Below are positions 1 through 10,037 of a DNA stretch of 64,000 bases, one piece after another; within the stretch, counting starts at the first letter, position 1; every line of letters starts with the position of its first letter. The stretch covers positions 230,503 through 294,502 of the forward strand of contig NZ_VRYZ01000007.1 in NCBI RefSeq assembly GCF_008064635.1, written 5' to 3'. Under the pieces are notes generated by a model, which was not told where the DNA came from, made no database searches, and saw only the letters and a list, made by a program, of their open reading frames with translations. Made by a program: the position numbers and the translations under genes. The stretch is from Parahaliea aestuarii (GTDB lineage: Bacteria > Pseudomonadota > Gammaproteobacteria > Pseudomonadales > Halieaceae).

Positions 1-2063
1 TTCATCGTGGTGATGTAGTAGAACTTGTTCTCGCCTTCCTGGTACATGCGGCGCAGACCGTCCTGGATGATCACCGCCAGTTCAAAGGCGTAAGCAGGGT
101 CATAGCTCACGCAGTTGGGGATGGTGCTGGCCAGCAAGTGGCTGTGGCCATCCTGGTGCTGCAGGCCCTCACCATTGAGGGTGGTACGGCCGGCAGTGGC
201 ACCGATCAGGAAGCCCCGGGCCTGGCTGTCGCCAGCGGCCCAGGCCAGGTCGCCGATACGCTGGAAGCCGAACATGGAGTAGAAAATATAGAAGGGCACC
301 ATCGGGTAGTTGCTGGTGCTGTAGGACGTCGCCGCCGCAAGCCAGGCGGAGAAGGCACCCGCCTCGTTGATGCCTTCTTCCAGAATCTGGCCTTTCTTGT
401 CCTCTTTGTAGAACATGATCTGGCCGGCATCCTGGGGTGTGTAGCGCTGCCCGACGGAAGAGTAGATGCCGAGCTGGCGGAACATGCCCTCCATACCGAA
501 GGTGCGGGCCTCGTCGGGCACAATGGGCACCACGCGCTCGCCGATTTCCTTGTCCTTCACCAGGGCGGAAAGCAGCCTCACAAAGGCCATGGTGGTGGAA
601 ATTTCGCGTTTGCCGCTGCCCTTGAGCTGGCTGTCGAAGACCGAGAGCGCCGGCGTGTTGAGCAGCTCCGGCTTGGCGCGACGGGCCGGAATCAGCCCGC
701 CCAGTTCTTCCCGGCGCTGCTTCATGTAGCGCATTTCCGGGCTGTCTGGCGCGGGCCGATAGTAGGGCACGTTCTTCAGCTCGGCATCGGAAATGGGAAT
801 ACCGAAGCGGTCGCGGAAGGCCTTGAGGCTGTCCATGTCCAGCTTTTTCAGGGAGTGGGTCTCGTTGTTTGCTTCGCCCGCCTCACCGGTGCCATAACCC
901 TTCACGGTCATGGCCAGAATGACAGTGGGACGCTCGTGCTGGGCCACCGCCTCGGCATAGGCCGCGTAGACTTTGTAGGGGTCGTGGCCGCCGCGATTGA
1001 GGTACATGATGTCGTCGTCGGACAGGTCTTCCACCAGCTTGAGCGTTTCCGGGTACTTGCCGAAAAAATGCTCGCGGGTATAGGCGCCGCCGTTGTACTT
1101 GTAGTTCTGCAACTCGCCGTCGCAGACCTCGTCCATGCGCTGTTGCAGCAGGCCGGATTCGTCGCGCTCCAGCAGCGGGTCCCACTTGCGACCCCAGATG
1201 ACCTTTTTCACATCCCAACCGGCACCGCGGAACACACCCTCAAGCTCCTGGATGATCTTGCCGTTGCCGCGCACCGGGCCATCCAGGCGCTGCAGGTTGC
1301 AGTTGACCACGAAAATCAGATTGCCCAGTTTCTCGCGCCCGGCCATGGAAATGGCGCCCAGGGATTCCGGCTCGTCACATTCGCCGTCGCCCATGAAGCA
1401 CCACACGTTGCGGTCGCTGTGCTCGACCAGCCCACGACTCTGCTGGTATTTCATAACGTGGGCCTGGTAGATGGCCTGGATCGGCCCCAGGCCCATCGAC
1501 ACGGTCGGGAACTGCCAGTAATCCGGCATCAACCAGGGGTGGGGGTAGGAGGACAGGCCGTTGCCGTCTACCTCGCGGCGGAAATTGTCCAACTGCTCCT
1601 CGGACAGGCGGCCCTCCAGGTAGGAGCGGGCATACATGCCAGGAGCACTGTGCCCCTGGTAGAACACCAGGTCGCCGGGATGGCCGTTATTGGTACCGCG
1701 GAAGAAATAGTTGAAACCGACGTCGTAGAGTGTGGCGCTGGAGGAAAAACTGGAGATGTGACCGCCGAGGCCTTCGTCGTTGTCGTTGGCCCGCATCACC
1801 ATGGCCAGAGCGTTCCAGCGCACCAGGGAGCGAATGCGACGCTCCATGAACAGATCGCCGGGCATCAGCTTCTCGTCAGCCGGAGCAATGGTATTGCGGA
1901 AGGGCGTGGTAATGGCAGGGGGCAGGCGCACGCCGGTTTCGGTGGCGTGCTTGGCCAGTTCCCGCAGCAGCCAGCTGGCCCGGTCGGGTCCGCTGTACTT
2001 CAATACGGCATCCAGTGCTTCCAGCCATTCCCGGGTTTCAATGGGATCCCTATCTTCGGTCAT
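1..2063 (-). CDS. aceE: Pyruvate dehydrogenase E1 component, homodimeric type (partial, C-terminus off the left edge)
   Basis: E1 subunit of the pyruvate dehydrogenase complex: thiamine-diphosphate-dependent decarboxylation of pyruvate and transfer of the acetyl group to the E2 lipoyl domain, in the cytoplasm. Reading the minus strand from ATG at 2063 gives an uninterrupted protein of about 687 residues starting MTEDRDPIETREWLEALDAV. Typical AceE blocks follow: GHISSFSSSATLYDVGFN, the diphosphate-binding GDGECDEPE segment, NCNLQRLDGPVRGNGKIIQE and KGYGTGEAGE. Full-length AceE is near 890 residues, so about 200 are missing beyond position 1. The long rightward open frame at 138-2126 is only its antisense shadow. 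E2 (aceF) would be expected just outside the window. The gene has its own upstream region at 2064-2289. Confidence 0.96.
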   Translation of the reverse strand, partial: MTEDRDPIETREWLEALDAVLKYSGPDRASWLLRELAKHATETGVRLPPAITTPFRNTIAPADEKLMPGDLFMERRIRSLVRWNALAMVMRANDNDEGLGGHISSFSSSATLYDVGFNYFFRGTNNGHPGDLVFYQGHSAPGMYARSYLEGRLSEEQLDNFRREVDGNGLSSYPHPWLMPDYWQFPTVSMGLGPIQAIYQAHVMKYQQSRGLVEHSDRNVWCFMGDGECDEPESLGAISMAGREKLGNLIFVVNCNLQRLDGPVRGNGKIIQELEGVFRGAGWDVKKVIWGRKWDPLLERDESGLLQQRMDEVCDGELQNYKYNGGAYTREHFFGKYPETLKLVEDLSDDDIMYLNRGGHDPYKVYAAYAEAVAQHERPTVILAMTVKGYGTGEAGEANNETHSLKKLDMDSLKAFRDRFGIPISDAELKNVPYYRPAPDSPEMRYMKQRREELGGLIPARRAKPELLNTPALSVFDSQLKGSGKREISTTMAFVRLLSALVKDKEIGERVVPIVPDEARTFGMEGMFRQLGIYSSVGQRYTPQDAGQIMFYKEDKKGQILEEGINEAGAFSAWLAAATSYSTSNYPMVPFYIFYSMFGFQRIGDLAWAAGDSQARGFLIGATAGRTTLNGEGLQHQDGHSHLLASTIPNCVSYDPAYAFELAVIIQDGLRRMYQEGENKFYYITTM

Positions 2064-2289
2064 AAGCGGTATCGCTCCTGTGTCGATGTGCCGGCCGCTG
2101 CGCGAAAAAACTCAATTCTAATTTGATACTTAACTGCCGCAACGCGTCTCGGAAGTATAGGCGACGAGGTGGATTCTGCCCAAAAAACGGCCCTCCTCGC
2201 GCACCAGAATGTAAAAATACTACCGCATCACGCACCGGAATGGAACATAGGTTCTATTTTGGAATTATAAATAATCCCTGAGCGCACAG

Positions 2290-2327
2290 AAAAAAGCCCC
2301 GCACCGGGGGACGATGCGGGGCTTTTT
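2290..2327 (-). terminator. Rho-independent terminator after the M16 protease gene
   Basis: Two 13-base arms (2291-2303 and 2315-2327) pair around an 11-base loop. The stem core is AGCCCCGCA/TGCGGGGCT. On the minus strand the stem is followed by a T run, so it ends the transcript coming from the M16 peptidase gene that stops at 2362. It separates that unit from the aceE promoter region. Confidence 0.85.
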
Positions 2328-2361
2328 GGGCCAAACCCTGTAGTAAATTTACAGGATCAGG

Positions 2362-5226
2362 CTATTCGATCACGTAGGCATCATGCCCGTCTTTGATTGC
2401 CGCGGGACTGCGGAAAATCCGGCCGGCGTCCGCAGGAAACTCTCCCCAGCGACCCGGCGCAACCGCCTGCAGGGAGCGGGGCTGATCCCGAAACTCACGC
2501 CGGTAATACGCCTGCCAGCCGGCCAGATCCATATCCTGTACGGCATTGGCCAACTGACTGCGACCGTCAAAGGCATACTGCTTCTTGGCAATCGATTGCC
2601 AGAAAAACTCGGCGCGCTCCCACAGATTCTTGTCGGGTTTGGTGATCTCGTGAATCAGCGCCCCCTGATGGCGGGCGAATTGCTCCGGCGTCACTGAATC
2701 CGGTACCGCCGCCATGAATTCAGTAATGGCTGCCGCCACCTGGGGGGCAGACGCATTGGGCGACTGGATCAGCAGCACCAGCCCGGGAACATCCAGTTGC
2801 GCCCAGGGCAATGCCGCCACCACATAACCCAGTTGCTGCTCGGTGCGCAGTTGCTGGAAGAAGCCGGACTTGATGATCTGGCCAGTGAGGGCGGTCGCCG
2901 CACGGTCAGACCAGGTATTACCGGCGCCCTGCAGATACCAGGCGACCACGGAGTCATCGTGGGGCACGTCTGCCGCCAGCTGCAGCGCTTCACCCGGCGC
3001 CAGCTTGAGCACCTTCAAAGGCGGCAGGGTTGGTGCAGCTCCATCGGGCAGCAGACTCGCAAGCTGCTCCACCACAGTCTCCGCCTGCTGCGGCAGGTAG
3101 TTGCCGTACATCATGGACTCGACGCTGGCGCTACTCCAGAACGCTTCGGCGTAGTCCTGGACATCGGCGAGCTCCATTCCCTGCAGCGCGGTGATCAGGT
3201 CCTGCTCACCCCACTCGCCGTAAAGCAAAGCCTCGCGCAGGTCGTCGATTACCTGGCTCGACGGGCGCTTGGCCACGGAATTCTGCAATCCGCGGATCAT
3301 GTCGGCACGGATATTGGCAAAACGCGCCGGATCAAACTGCGGCTTTTTGACCGTGTCGAGCAAACGTGCCAGTAGCAGGGACTGCTTGTCGGTGTAGCCA
3401 CTGACACGCAGGCTGATGCCCTGGGCGTGCTTATAGAGGTCAAAATTCAGGCCAGCCAGCAGGGCGGGGTAGGTAAACTCGTTCACCGCGTCACGCAGCA
3501 AGGCGGTATACAGCACGGCGCCAGCGGTCTGGCGGGCCGTCTGCCCGACCTCAGGGGAACGGAAATTGACGTAGATGCCCCCCTTGGGCAGACGGAACTG
3601 GGCATCCTGCAGGAACCACAGGGTCTGCCGACCCTGTTCCAGCATACGCTGGGGTACTTCCGGTACCGGCTGCTGTAGCGCCACCAGTTCGACATCATCG
3701 GCGATGAACTCATTGGGCGCCGGCAGATGCAGTTCAGGCTCAGCCTCCGGACTACGCCAGGCAGCCAGCCCTGCGGCATTGACCTGCCGCTGCGCATAGG
3801 GCACCTGGTAATGACGAGAAACCCGGTCTGTCTCCACACTGTCATCGGTGAGGGTGACCACGGCATTGTCCGGGGTTACCGATGCCAGCAGCTCCCCCAA
3901 CAGCGCAGGCTGGTAGTCGGTCATCAGGTAGGGGCCGCGCAGCACATCCTCGGGTTTGAAGTAGTGCATGCCACTGGACAGGCTGCTGACGTAATTGATC
4001 GGCTCCGGGTCCTCCTTGAAGCGAAAGCGCAGGGCCGCCAGTTGCGACTGCTCTTCATACAGCCACTGTTGCGGCCCCTGCTCCCTCAGCATATCGAGAT
4101 AGGCGAACAGTATTTGCAGAACACGCTGGTGCTGCGCCGCCCCCCGCTCCGTCAGGTTCACATTGACGCTGAACAGGGCGCCGCCACGCCAACCGAGGCC
4201 GGAGCCCGCCGACAGGCTTTCGGCCAGCCCCTCGGCCTTGAGCTGGGATAACACACTGCCCTCACCTTCATGACCGACCAGGTTGCCGAGGTAGGACAGC
4301 GGCTGAACCTCGTAATCGCTGCGGTAATCTGCCACCGGGAAGGAAACATCCAGTTGGCGCAGGGTCGCCTGGGGCTTGATCTCCACCATCATCGGTAATT
4401 GTTCAGCCGCGAACAGCGGCGCCTCAATGGGGGCCGGCTGGTAGTCGCGATTGGGTACCGGCGAAAACATGGGTTTCACCAGGGCCTCGAGTTCATCCAG
4501 TGACTCCTTACCCATGACGACCAGGCGCATGGCGTTGGCCGAATAGTGCTGGTGGTAGAACGCCAGCAGTTCTTCACGGATGCTGGAACCCGGGCGATCG
4601 GCCAGGCTGTCCAGGCTGCCCACCGCAAACTGGCTGAAGGGGTGTTCGGGATTCATCACTTCCTGCAGCACATCCAGCCCGCGCCGCGGATCGCTTTTCA
4701 AGCCCATCTGGTACTCGGCCTCAACGGCATTCTTTTCCCGGTCGACGTACTCGGCGTCAAAGCGCGGCGCGATGAAGAACTGGGCAAAACGGTCCAGCGC
4801 CTCGGGCAGGTAAGCGGCGTTGATATCGAAGAAGTAGTTGGTGTGTTCGAAGCTGGTATAGGCATTGCGGGTGCCGCCGTGCTCGGTCACAAACTCCTCG
4901 TATTCCGCCGGGTCGGGGTATTTGTCAGTGCCCAGGAACAGCATGTGCTCCAGGAAGTGGGCCAGGCCACCGCGATCGGCGGGGTTGTCGCCACTGCCCA
5001 CCTGCACATCCAGCGAAGCGGCCGCCTTCGGCGTATTGGGGTCCGACACCAGCAGTACCTGCAGGTCGTTCTCCAGCGTCAACAGCCGGTAAGAGTGCTT
5101 GTCGTTGGGGCTTTTGGCCGGCGTGATGTCTGCGCTGGGGGCGGGGCCGGTGGCACAGGCCGTCAGCAACAGGGAATACACAAGCAACAGGGGCATCAGG
5201 CCCCGCCAGAAGGGTTTCACCGGCAT
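2362..5226 (-). CDS. M16 family zinc metallopeptidase (pitrilysin/insulinase-like lipoprotein)
   Basis: A 954-residue protein, the length of the single-chain pitrilysin/insulysin group, which degrades small peptides inside a closed chamber. An N-terminal hydrophobic stretch ends in the lipobox LTAC (Cys at about residue 24), so it is probably a periplasm-facing lipoprotein. The inverted zinc motif HFLEH is at residues 90-94, followed by the usual downstream glutamate in EKNAVEAEYQMGL. The second half keeps the R/Y-type substrate-binding signature (RTEQQLGYVV). It is the last gene of a tightly packed leftward run, 3 bases after the PerM-like permease. Whether it works in protein quality control or nutrient peptide use cannot be told from the sequence. 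Confidence 0.9.
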   Translation of the reverse strand: MPVKPFWRGLMPLLLVYSLLLTACATGPAPSADITPAKSPNDKHSYRLLTLENDLQVLLVSDPNTPKAAASLDVQVGSGDNPADRGGLAHFLEHMLFLGTDKYPDPAEYEEFVTEHGGTRNAYTSFEHTNYFFDINAAYLPEALDRFAQFFIAPRFDAEYVDREKNAVEAEYQMGLKSDPRRGLDVLQEVMNPEHPFSQFAVGSLDSLADRPGSSIREELLAFYHQHYSANAMRLVVMGKESLDELEALVKPMFSPVPNRDYQPAPIEAPLFAAEQLPMMVEIKPQATLRQLDVSFPVADYRSDYEVQPLSYLGNLVGHEGEGSVLSQLKAEGLAESLSAGSGLGWRGGALFSVNVNLTERGAAQHQRVLQILFAYLDMLREQGPQQWLYEEQSQLAALRFRFKEDPEPINYVSSLSSGMHYFKPEDVLRGPYLMTDYQPALLGELLASVTPDNAVVTLTDDSVETDRVSRHYQVPYAQRQVNAAGLAAWRSPEAEPELHLPAPNEFIADDVELVALQQPVPEVPQRMLEQGRQTLWFLQDAQFRLPKGGIYVNFRSPEVGQTARQTAGAVLYTALLRDAVNEFTYPALLAGLNFDLYKHAQGISLRVSGYTDKQSLLLARLLDTVKKPQFDPARFANIRADMIRGLQNSVAKRPSSQVIDDLREALLYGEWGEQDLITALQGMELADVQDYAEAFWSSASVESMMYGNYLPQQAETVVEQLASLLPDGAAPTLPPLKVLKLAPGEALQLAADVPHDDSVVAWYLQGAGNTWSDRAATALTGQIIKSGFFQQLRTEQQLGYVVAALPWAQLDVPGLVLLIQSPNASAPQVAAAITEFMAAVPDSVTPEQFARHQGALIHEITKPDKNLWERAEFFWQSIAKKQYAFDGRSQLANAVQDMDLAGWQAYYRREFRDQPRSLQAVAPGRWGEFPADAGRIFRSPAAIKDGHDAYVIE

Positions 5227-5229
5227 GTT

Positions 5230-6312
5230 TTACTCCGTGGTTTGTTGAGTGGGCAGCGGCTCGTCCGCGCGGGTCGGCCAGGCATGGATAATGGCCTTGA
5301 TCAAGGTCGCCAGGGGTATGGCGAAAAACACTCCCCACAAGCCCCAGATACCGCCAAAAAACAGCACCGCGATGATGATCGCCACCGGGTGCAGATTGAC
5401 CGCCTCGGAAAACAGCAGCGGCACCAGCACATTGCCATCCAGTGCCTGGATAATGAAATAGGCCAGTACCAGATAGTAAAAATCGTTACCGAAACCCCAC
5501 TGGAAATAGGCCACCATCACCACCGGCAGCGTGACCAGCGCGGCGCCGATGTAGGGAATAATGACCGACAGCCCGACCAGCAAGCCCAGCAGAGCGGCGT
5601 AGCGCAGCCCCATCCAGGCAAAACATATATAGCTGGTGATGCCGACAATCAGGATTTCCAGCACCTTGCCGCGCGCATAGTTGGCCACCTGAGTGTTCAT
5701 CTCGCTCCAGATACGGCGCAGCAGCGGCCTCTCCTGCGGCAGGAAGCTACCGCACCAGGCGAGGATTTGCTGCCGGTCCTTGAGGAAAAAGAACACCAGG
5801 ATCGGAATAAGAATCAGATAGACAAGCAAGGTGAGAATGCCCGGGATACTGGCCAGCGAACGGGTGACGAGTGTCTGGCCGAACTCGGCGATCTCCGACT
5901 GCGCCACCCCCACCACCTGGTTGAGCTGGGCCTGGTTGAAAAACTCGGGATAGCGCGCCGGCAGCACTCCCAGCAGGTGCCGGCCCTGGTCCAGCATGCG
6001 CGGCATCTCCGCCGCCAGTGCCAGCAACTGACGCCAGGCCATCGGCAACAGGCCGAGGATAAAACCAAAGAACGCGCCGACGAACACCAGGAAGGCCACA
6101 CTCACTCCCACCCACTGGGGCAGGCCGTGCCGTTGTAACTGGGCGGCCAGGCCCTGCATGAGGTAGGCGAGCACAATGGCCGCCAGCAACGGCGCCAGAA
6201 TGTCGCCGATGGTCATCAGCAGCACCACCGACAGGGTCAGCAGTACCAGCAGGAGCACCGACTCCTCTTCAAACAGGTAGCGGCGATACCACTTGCCAAA
6301 AATATCCAGCAT
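5230..6312 (-). CDS. AI-2E family (PerM-type) inner-membrane permease
   Basis: A 360-residue polytopic membrane protein of the AI-2E exporter/PerM family. ATG at 6312 gives MLDIFGKWYRRYLFEEESV, the usual family N-terminus, where an N-terminal pair of helices follows a short amphipathic segment. Several long hydrophobic stretches are visible, and the family C-terminal block IGAALVTLPVVMVAYFQWG with FFGGIWGLWGVFFAIPLATL is present. The open frame continues upstream to 6453, but that part overlaps tusA and is Cys-rich and non-homologous in appearance. The transported substrate is not known for most members. It lies between a tusA-like gene (4-base gap) and the M16 protease. Confidence 0.9.
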   Translation of the reverse strand: MLDIFGKWYRRYLFEEESVLLLVLLTLSVVLLMTIGDILAPLLAAIVLAYLMQGLAAQLQRHGLPQWVGVSVAFLVFVGAFFGFILGLLPMAWRQLLALAAEMPRMLDQGRHLLGVLPARYPEFFNQAQLNQVVGVAQSEIAEFGQTLVTRSLASIPGILTLLVYLILIPILVFFFLKDRQQILAWCGSFLPQERPLLRRIWSEMNTQVANYARGKVLEILIVGITSYICFAWMGLRYAALLGLLVGLSVIIPYIGAALVTLPVVMVAYFQWGFGNDFYYLVLAYFIIQALDGNVLVPLLFSEAVNLHPVAIIIAVLFFGGIWGLWGVFFAIPLATLIKAIIHAWPTRADEPLPTQQTTE

Positions 6313-6316
6313 CGAA

Positions 6317-6550
6317 TCAGGCCTTCTGCAGCAAGTGGATATAGAGGCCTTCGCGGTCCTCCGATTGCAGCAGGTGGTGGCCCGACTGCCGGGAGAACAC
6401 CTCGAAATCGCGCAGCGAACCCTGGTCTGTGGACAGCACCCGCAGCTGCTCACCGCTGGTCAAGGCGTTCAGCGCCCGCTTGGCCATCAACAGCGGCATG
6501 GGGCACTGCAGGCCAGTGGCGTCCACTTCCTGCACTTTGCTTTGCGACAT
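6317..6550 (-). CDS. TusA/SirA-like sulfurtransferase
   Basis: A 77-residue protein starting MSQSKVQEVDATGLQ. It carries the family signature CPMPLL with the single acceptor cysteine at residue 16, in the small alpha/beta fold of TusA. Family members pass persulfide sulfur between proteins, for tRNA thiolation or molybdenum-cofactor maturation. An in-frame start exists at 6598, but the conserved part begins at 6550. It is the first gene of a three-gene leftward run (tusA-like, permease, M16 protease), divergent from the bepA-like gene. The exact sulfur-relay partner cannot be told. Confidence 0.88.
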   Translation of the reverse strand: MSQSKVQEVDATGLQCPMPLLMAKRALNALTSGEQLRVLSTDQGSLRDFEVFSRQSGHHLLQSEDREGLYIHLLQKA

Positions 6551-6720
6551 CCAGGGACTTCCGGTTACGAGGGCGCGAACAGTATAGCCATTCGCCACAG
6601 CACACCCAACAGCGCCTGAACTTTTTAGCGCTGCGCGACTCTCAAATGGCAGGTATCGCGGCCCTGCGCGGATATCCCCGCGCCCGGTGCTTGACGTACA
6701 ATGCCGGACAACCTGAATCC

Positions 6721-8214
6721 ATGGGACTGAATCCTCACGTGCTGTTTCGCGGTAACCCTGCCCGCCTCCTCACCCGAAGCCTCGGCACTGCACTGCTGGC
6801 GGGGTCGGTGTGCATGTCAGCTCTGGGCCAGGGCACTGAAAACCTGAAACTCCCCAACCTCGGCGAAGCCAGTACCAGCCTGTTCTCCGCGGAGTACGAA
6901 CACCAGCTTGGCCGCACCTGGCTGCGCATCTTCCGCAGTCAGGTACCCACGGTGAACGATCCCCTGCTGTTCGACTACCTGGAGAACCTGATCTACGATC
7001 TGGTCACCCACAGTGAGCTGAAAGATCGCCGCATTGAACTGGTAGTGGTGGATGACCCCAACATCAATGCCTTCGCCGTACCCGGCGGGGTGATCGGGGT
7101 AAACAATGGCCTGTTACTCTACGCCCAGAGCGAGGATGAACTGGCCACTGTACTGGCACACGAGATCGCTCACCTCAGCCAGCGGCACTTCTCGCGCCGC
7201 GTGGAATTCGCCAAGAATCAGCAGCCCCTGAACCTGGCCGCCATGCTGGCGGGCTTTGTCCTGCTGGCGGCCGGCGGCGGCGATGCGGGCATGGCGGCCC
7301 TGTCGGCAGCACAGGCTGCCGCCCAGGATTCGGCCCTGCGCTACAGCCGCAGCAATGAGGCAGAAGCCGACCGGGTCGGCATGCAAACCCTGTCCGCGGC
7401 TGGCTTTGATCCCCACGCCGCGCCGGCCATGTTTGAACGCATGTTGCAGGCCACCCGCTACGCCGGTGGCAACCGGGTGCCGGAGTTCCTGCGCACCCAC
7501 CCCCTCAGCGAAAACCGCATCGCCGATACCCGCAACCGCGCGCGCCAGTACCCGGAGCAGGAAACTGAGGTCAGCCTGGATTTCCAGCTGATGCGGGCGC
7601 GGGTGAGCAACCAGCTGGCAGATACTCCCGAAGAAGCTGTGCAAAAATTCCGCAGCGAGCTGGATGGCACCAGCCTCTCCCATGAAGCGGCCCAGTACGG
7701 CCTGGTGCTGGCGCTGACCGATGCCGGACGCAGTGACGAAGCGGCGCTGCAACTGGACGGCATCTGGGCCAGGAACCCATCCCGACTGGAATACATCATC
7801 GCCGATGCGGAAATCGACATCGTCCGCAATGAACCGGGCAAGGCTGCGGAAAAGCTGGCCCAGCGGCTGAAGCGCTCACCCGGAAACCACCCCCTGACCA
7901 TGACCTATGCCAAGGCGCTGATGCGCAACCAGCAGGCCCATGTGGCGGAGGAGGTCCTTATCGACCAGAGCAAGCGCAAGCCCAAAGATCCGGGGCTGTG
8001 GTATCTGCTCGCCGAAGTCCAGGGGCTGTCCGGCAATATCGTGGGGCTGCACCAGTCTCGGGCCGAGTACTTCATTCTCAACGGCATCCTGGACGAGGCG
8101 GAAAAGCAGCTCAACTACGCCCTCAAGCTGGCGACCAAGGACTATCCCACCACCGCGAAAATCCAGCAGCGTCTGCGGGACGTGGCGGAACTGCGGGAGC
8201 AGATGGAAGGCTAG
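6721..8214 (+). CDS. BepA-like M48 family metalloprotease with C-terminal TPR region
   Basis: Periplasmic zinc protease/chaperone of the BepA (YfgC) group, which in other Proteobacteria checks assembly of outer-membrane proteins such as LptD. The 497-residue product has a signal peptide with hydrophobic core LLAGSVCMSALGQ. The zinc motif HEIAH has His147, Glu148 and His151, and the third ligand region is SNEAEADRVGMQ. From about residue 300 to the end, helical repeats look like the TPR domain of BepA. ATG at 6721 was chosen because the upstream codons of the same frame (from 6646) do not look like a signal peptide. It is convergent with nadA. Confidence 0.9.
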   Translation: MGLNPHVLFRGNPARLLTRSLGTALLAGSVCMSALGQGTENLKLPNLGEASTSLFSAEYEHQLGRTWLRIFRSQVPTVNDPLLFDYLENLIYDLVTHSELKDRRIELVVVDDPNINAFAVPGGVIGVNNGLLLYAQSEDELATVLAHEIAHLSQRHFSRRVEFAKNQQPLNLAAMLAGFVLLAAGGGDAGMAALSAAQAAAQDSALRYSRSNEAEADRVGMQTLSAAGFDPHAAPAMFERMLQATRYAGGNRVPEFLRTHPLSENRIADTRNRARQYPEQETEVSLDFQLMRARVSNQLADTPEEAVQKFRSELDGTSLSHEAAQYGLVLALTDAGRSDEAALQLDGIWARNPSRLEYIIADAEIDIVRNEPGKAAEKLAQRLKRSPGNHPLTMTYAKALMRNQQAHVAEEVLIDQSKRKPKDPGLWYLLAEVQGLSGNIVGLHQSRAEYFILNGILDEAEKQLNYALKLATKDYPTTAKIQQRLRDVAELREQMEG

Positions 8215-8243
8215 CGCGCCGGCCCTTTAACGCGGAACGACTG

Positions 8244-9317
8244 TCAGGCGTTGCCCTTGACCTGCAGCCTGAGGTCGGCGGCGAAGTCCAGCATGCGGCG
8301 CAAGGGCACCATGGCCTGCTCGCCCACTGATGGGTCGACAAAAACCTCGTTGTCGGTGCGGTCGAAGACGGCCGCCAGGCTCTCCAGTTCGTTCATCGCC
8401 ATCCACGGACAGTTCGCACAACTGCGACAGGTAGCGCCATTACCGGCAGTGGGAGCGATGATGAACTCCTTGCCGGGCGCCTGTTGCTGCAGTTTGTAGA
8501 AGATGCCCTGATCCGTGGCGACAATGAAGCGCTCGTTGTCCATCTCCTGGGCTGCGCGGATGATCTGCGTGGTGGAACCCACCCGGTCGGCCAGTTCCAG
8601 CACCGCGGCAGGTGACTCCGGGTGCACCAGCACCGCGGCATCGGGGTAGACCTTTTTCAGGTCGGCAATGCCGCGGGCCTTGAACTCCTCATGCACGATG
8701 CAGGCGCCATCCCACATCAGAATGTCGGCGCCACTTTTACGCCGCACGTAGTCGCCGAGATGGCGGTCGGGCGCCCAGATGATTTTTTCACCGTTGGCCG
8801 CGAGGTGTTCCGCCACATCGAGGGCGATACTGGAGGTCACCACCCAGTCAGCCCGGGCCTTCACCGCGGCCGAAGTGTTGGCGTAGACCACCACAGTACG
8901 ATCCGGGTGCTGGTCGCAGAAGGCAGAAAATTCATCGATGGGACAGCCGAGATCGAGGGAGCAGGTGGCCTCCAGCGTCGGCATCAACACCCGCTTTTGT
9001 GGCGTCAGGATCTTGGCCGTTTCGCCCATGAACTTGACCCCCGCCACCACCAGGGTATCGGCCGGATGGTCGTGGCCAAAGCGCGCCATCTCCAGCGAGT
9101 CGGACACGCAGCCACCGGTCTCTTCTGCCAGGGCCTGGATCGCCGGCGCGGTGTAGTAGTGCGCCACGATAACCGCATTCTCTTCCTTCAGGCGCTGCTT
9201 GATGCGCGCCTTGAGCTCCTCCTCCTGCTGCGGCGAGAGCTGACTGCGCTCGGCATTGTCGAGGTGGAACTGCACCTGCTGGCGAATGGTTTCCAGTTTT
9301 TCGGAGGCTAGACTCAT
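8244..9317 (-). CDS. nadA: Quinolinate synthase A
   Basis: [4Fe-4S] enzyme that condenses iminoaspartate with dihydroxyacetone phosphate to quinolinate, the second step of de novo NAD synthesis. The 357-residue protein starts [14 protein letters not shown] and contains the NadA blocks [33 protein letters not shown] and CSLDLGCP. The C-terminal cysteine cluster [15 protein letters not shown] supplies cluster ligands. The frame stays open back to 9983, but that extension overlaps another gene on the opposite strand and has no NadA similarity. nadB and nadC are not in the window. Confidence 0.97.
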   Translation of the reverse strand: MSLASEKLETIRQQVQFHLDNAERSQLSPQQEEELKARIKQRLKEENAVIVAHYYTAPAIQALAEETGGCVSDSLEMARFGHDHPADTLVVAGVKFMGETAKILTPQKRVLMPTLEATCSLDLGCPIDEFSAFCDQHPDRTVVVYANTSAAVKARADWVVTSSIALDVAEHLAANGEKIIWAPDRHLGDYVRRKSGADILMWDGACIVHEEFKARGIADLKKVYPDAAVLVHPESPAAVLELADRVGSTTQIIRAAQEMDNERFIVATDQGIFYKLQQQAPGKEFIIAPTAGNGATCRSCANCPWMAMNELESLAAVFDRTDNEVFVDPSVGEQAMVPLRRMLDFAADLRLQVKGNA

Positions 9318-9458
9318 GGGGGATACTACGGGGGAAATCGGGTTCAGATAGGCCCGAAGTCTACCACAGTTTGGCGCGCTGGAAATTGTGCCGTAGAGTA
9401 GGGTCAGCGCCCGCGGTGTGCGGGGTAAATTCCAACAAAAGTAATAAAAGGAAGGCCA

Positions 9459-9959
9459 GTGAAGCAGTTCGATTATGTCAAGACCCGTCGCGAGGATGTG
9501 CGCCCCATACCCGAAAAGCAGGTGCCGCTGGTACGCTTCTTCCTGAAATGGGCCACCCGGGTCCAGGTGGCGGGCTTTCGCGCCAGCAAAGGTCGCATCA
9601 TGAACACCTTCCCTGGCGGTTATCCGGTCTGCGTGGTCACCACCCTGGGGGCCAAAAGCGGCAAACCGCGGCGCATTGCCCTGATCCACCTTCCCCTCGG
9701 CGAGGACAAACTGCTGGTGGCCTCCCAGGGCGGCATGCCCATCAACCCCGCCTGGTACTACAACGTCAAAGCCAACCCCGAGCTGCAGATCATGGTAGAC
9801 GGCGAAGAGCACACCTACGTGGCGCGCCAGGTAAGCGCCGGGGAAAAAGCCGAACTGTGGCCCCACCTCTGCTCCCTTTACCCCGACTTTGACGAATACC
9901 AGGCGCGCACCGACCGGGACATTCCTGTGTTCCGCTGCAGCCGGACCGACGGCCACTGA
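9459..9959 (+). CDS. Deazaflavin-dependent nitroreductase family protein (DUF385/Ddn-like)
   Basis: A 166-residue protein of the split-barrel family that includes mycobacterial Ddn. It has the typical run [17 protein letters not shown] followed by the glycine-rich [12 protein letters not shown] and NPELQI segments. It starts at GTG 9459 behind a good Shine-Dalgarno (AAAGGAAGG). Known characterised members use F420H2, and some bind other flavins or fatty acids, so the cofactor here is open. It stands alone between nadA (divergent) and the DUF6746-like gene. Two LLM-type genes elsewhere in the window (32666-33706, 38193-39197) belong to families that also include F420 users. Confidence 0.85.
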   Translation: MKQFDYVKTRREDVRPIPEKQVPLVRFFLKWATRVQVAGFRASKGRIMNTFPGGYPVCVVTTLGAKSGKPRRIALIHLPLGEDKLLVASQGGMPINPAWYYNVKANPELQIMVDGEEHTYVARQVSAGEKAELWPHLCSLYPDFDEYQARTDRDIPVFRCSRTDGH

Positions 9960-10037
9960 ACGGCGCAATTGCAAAGTGTGCAACCCTGACCTATCGTGCG
10001 CCGACCTTTACCTACGCCGAATACCTGTGAGGACAAC

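Noticed and set aside
138..2126. Long rightward open frame of 662 codons
   Set aside because: It is the antisense shadow of aceE; the minus strand gives an unmistakable AceE protein.
4546..6138. Rightward open frame of 530 codons over the M16 and permease genes
   Set aside because: Low-complexity His/Gln-rich translation opposite two clear genes; a GC-rich shadow.
8244..9983. NadA with a 220-residue N-terminal extension
   Set aside because: The extension overlaps the opposite-strand nitroreductase gene and shows no similarity; NadA starts at 9317.
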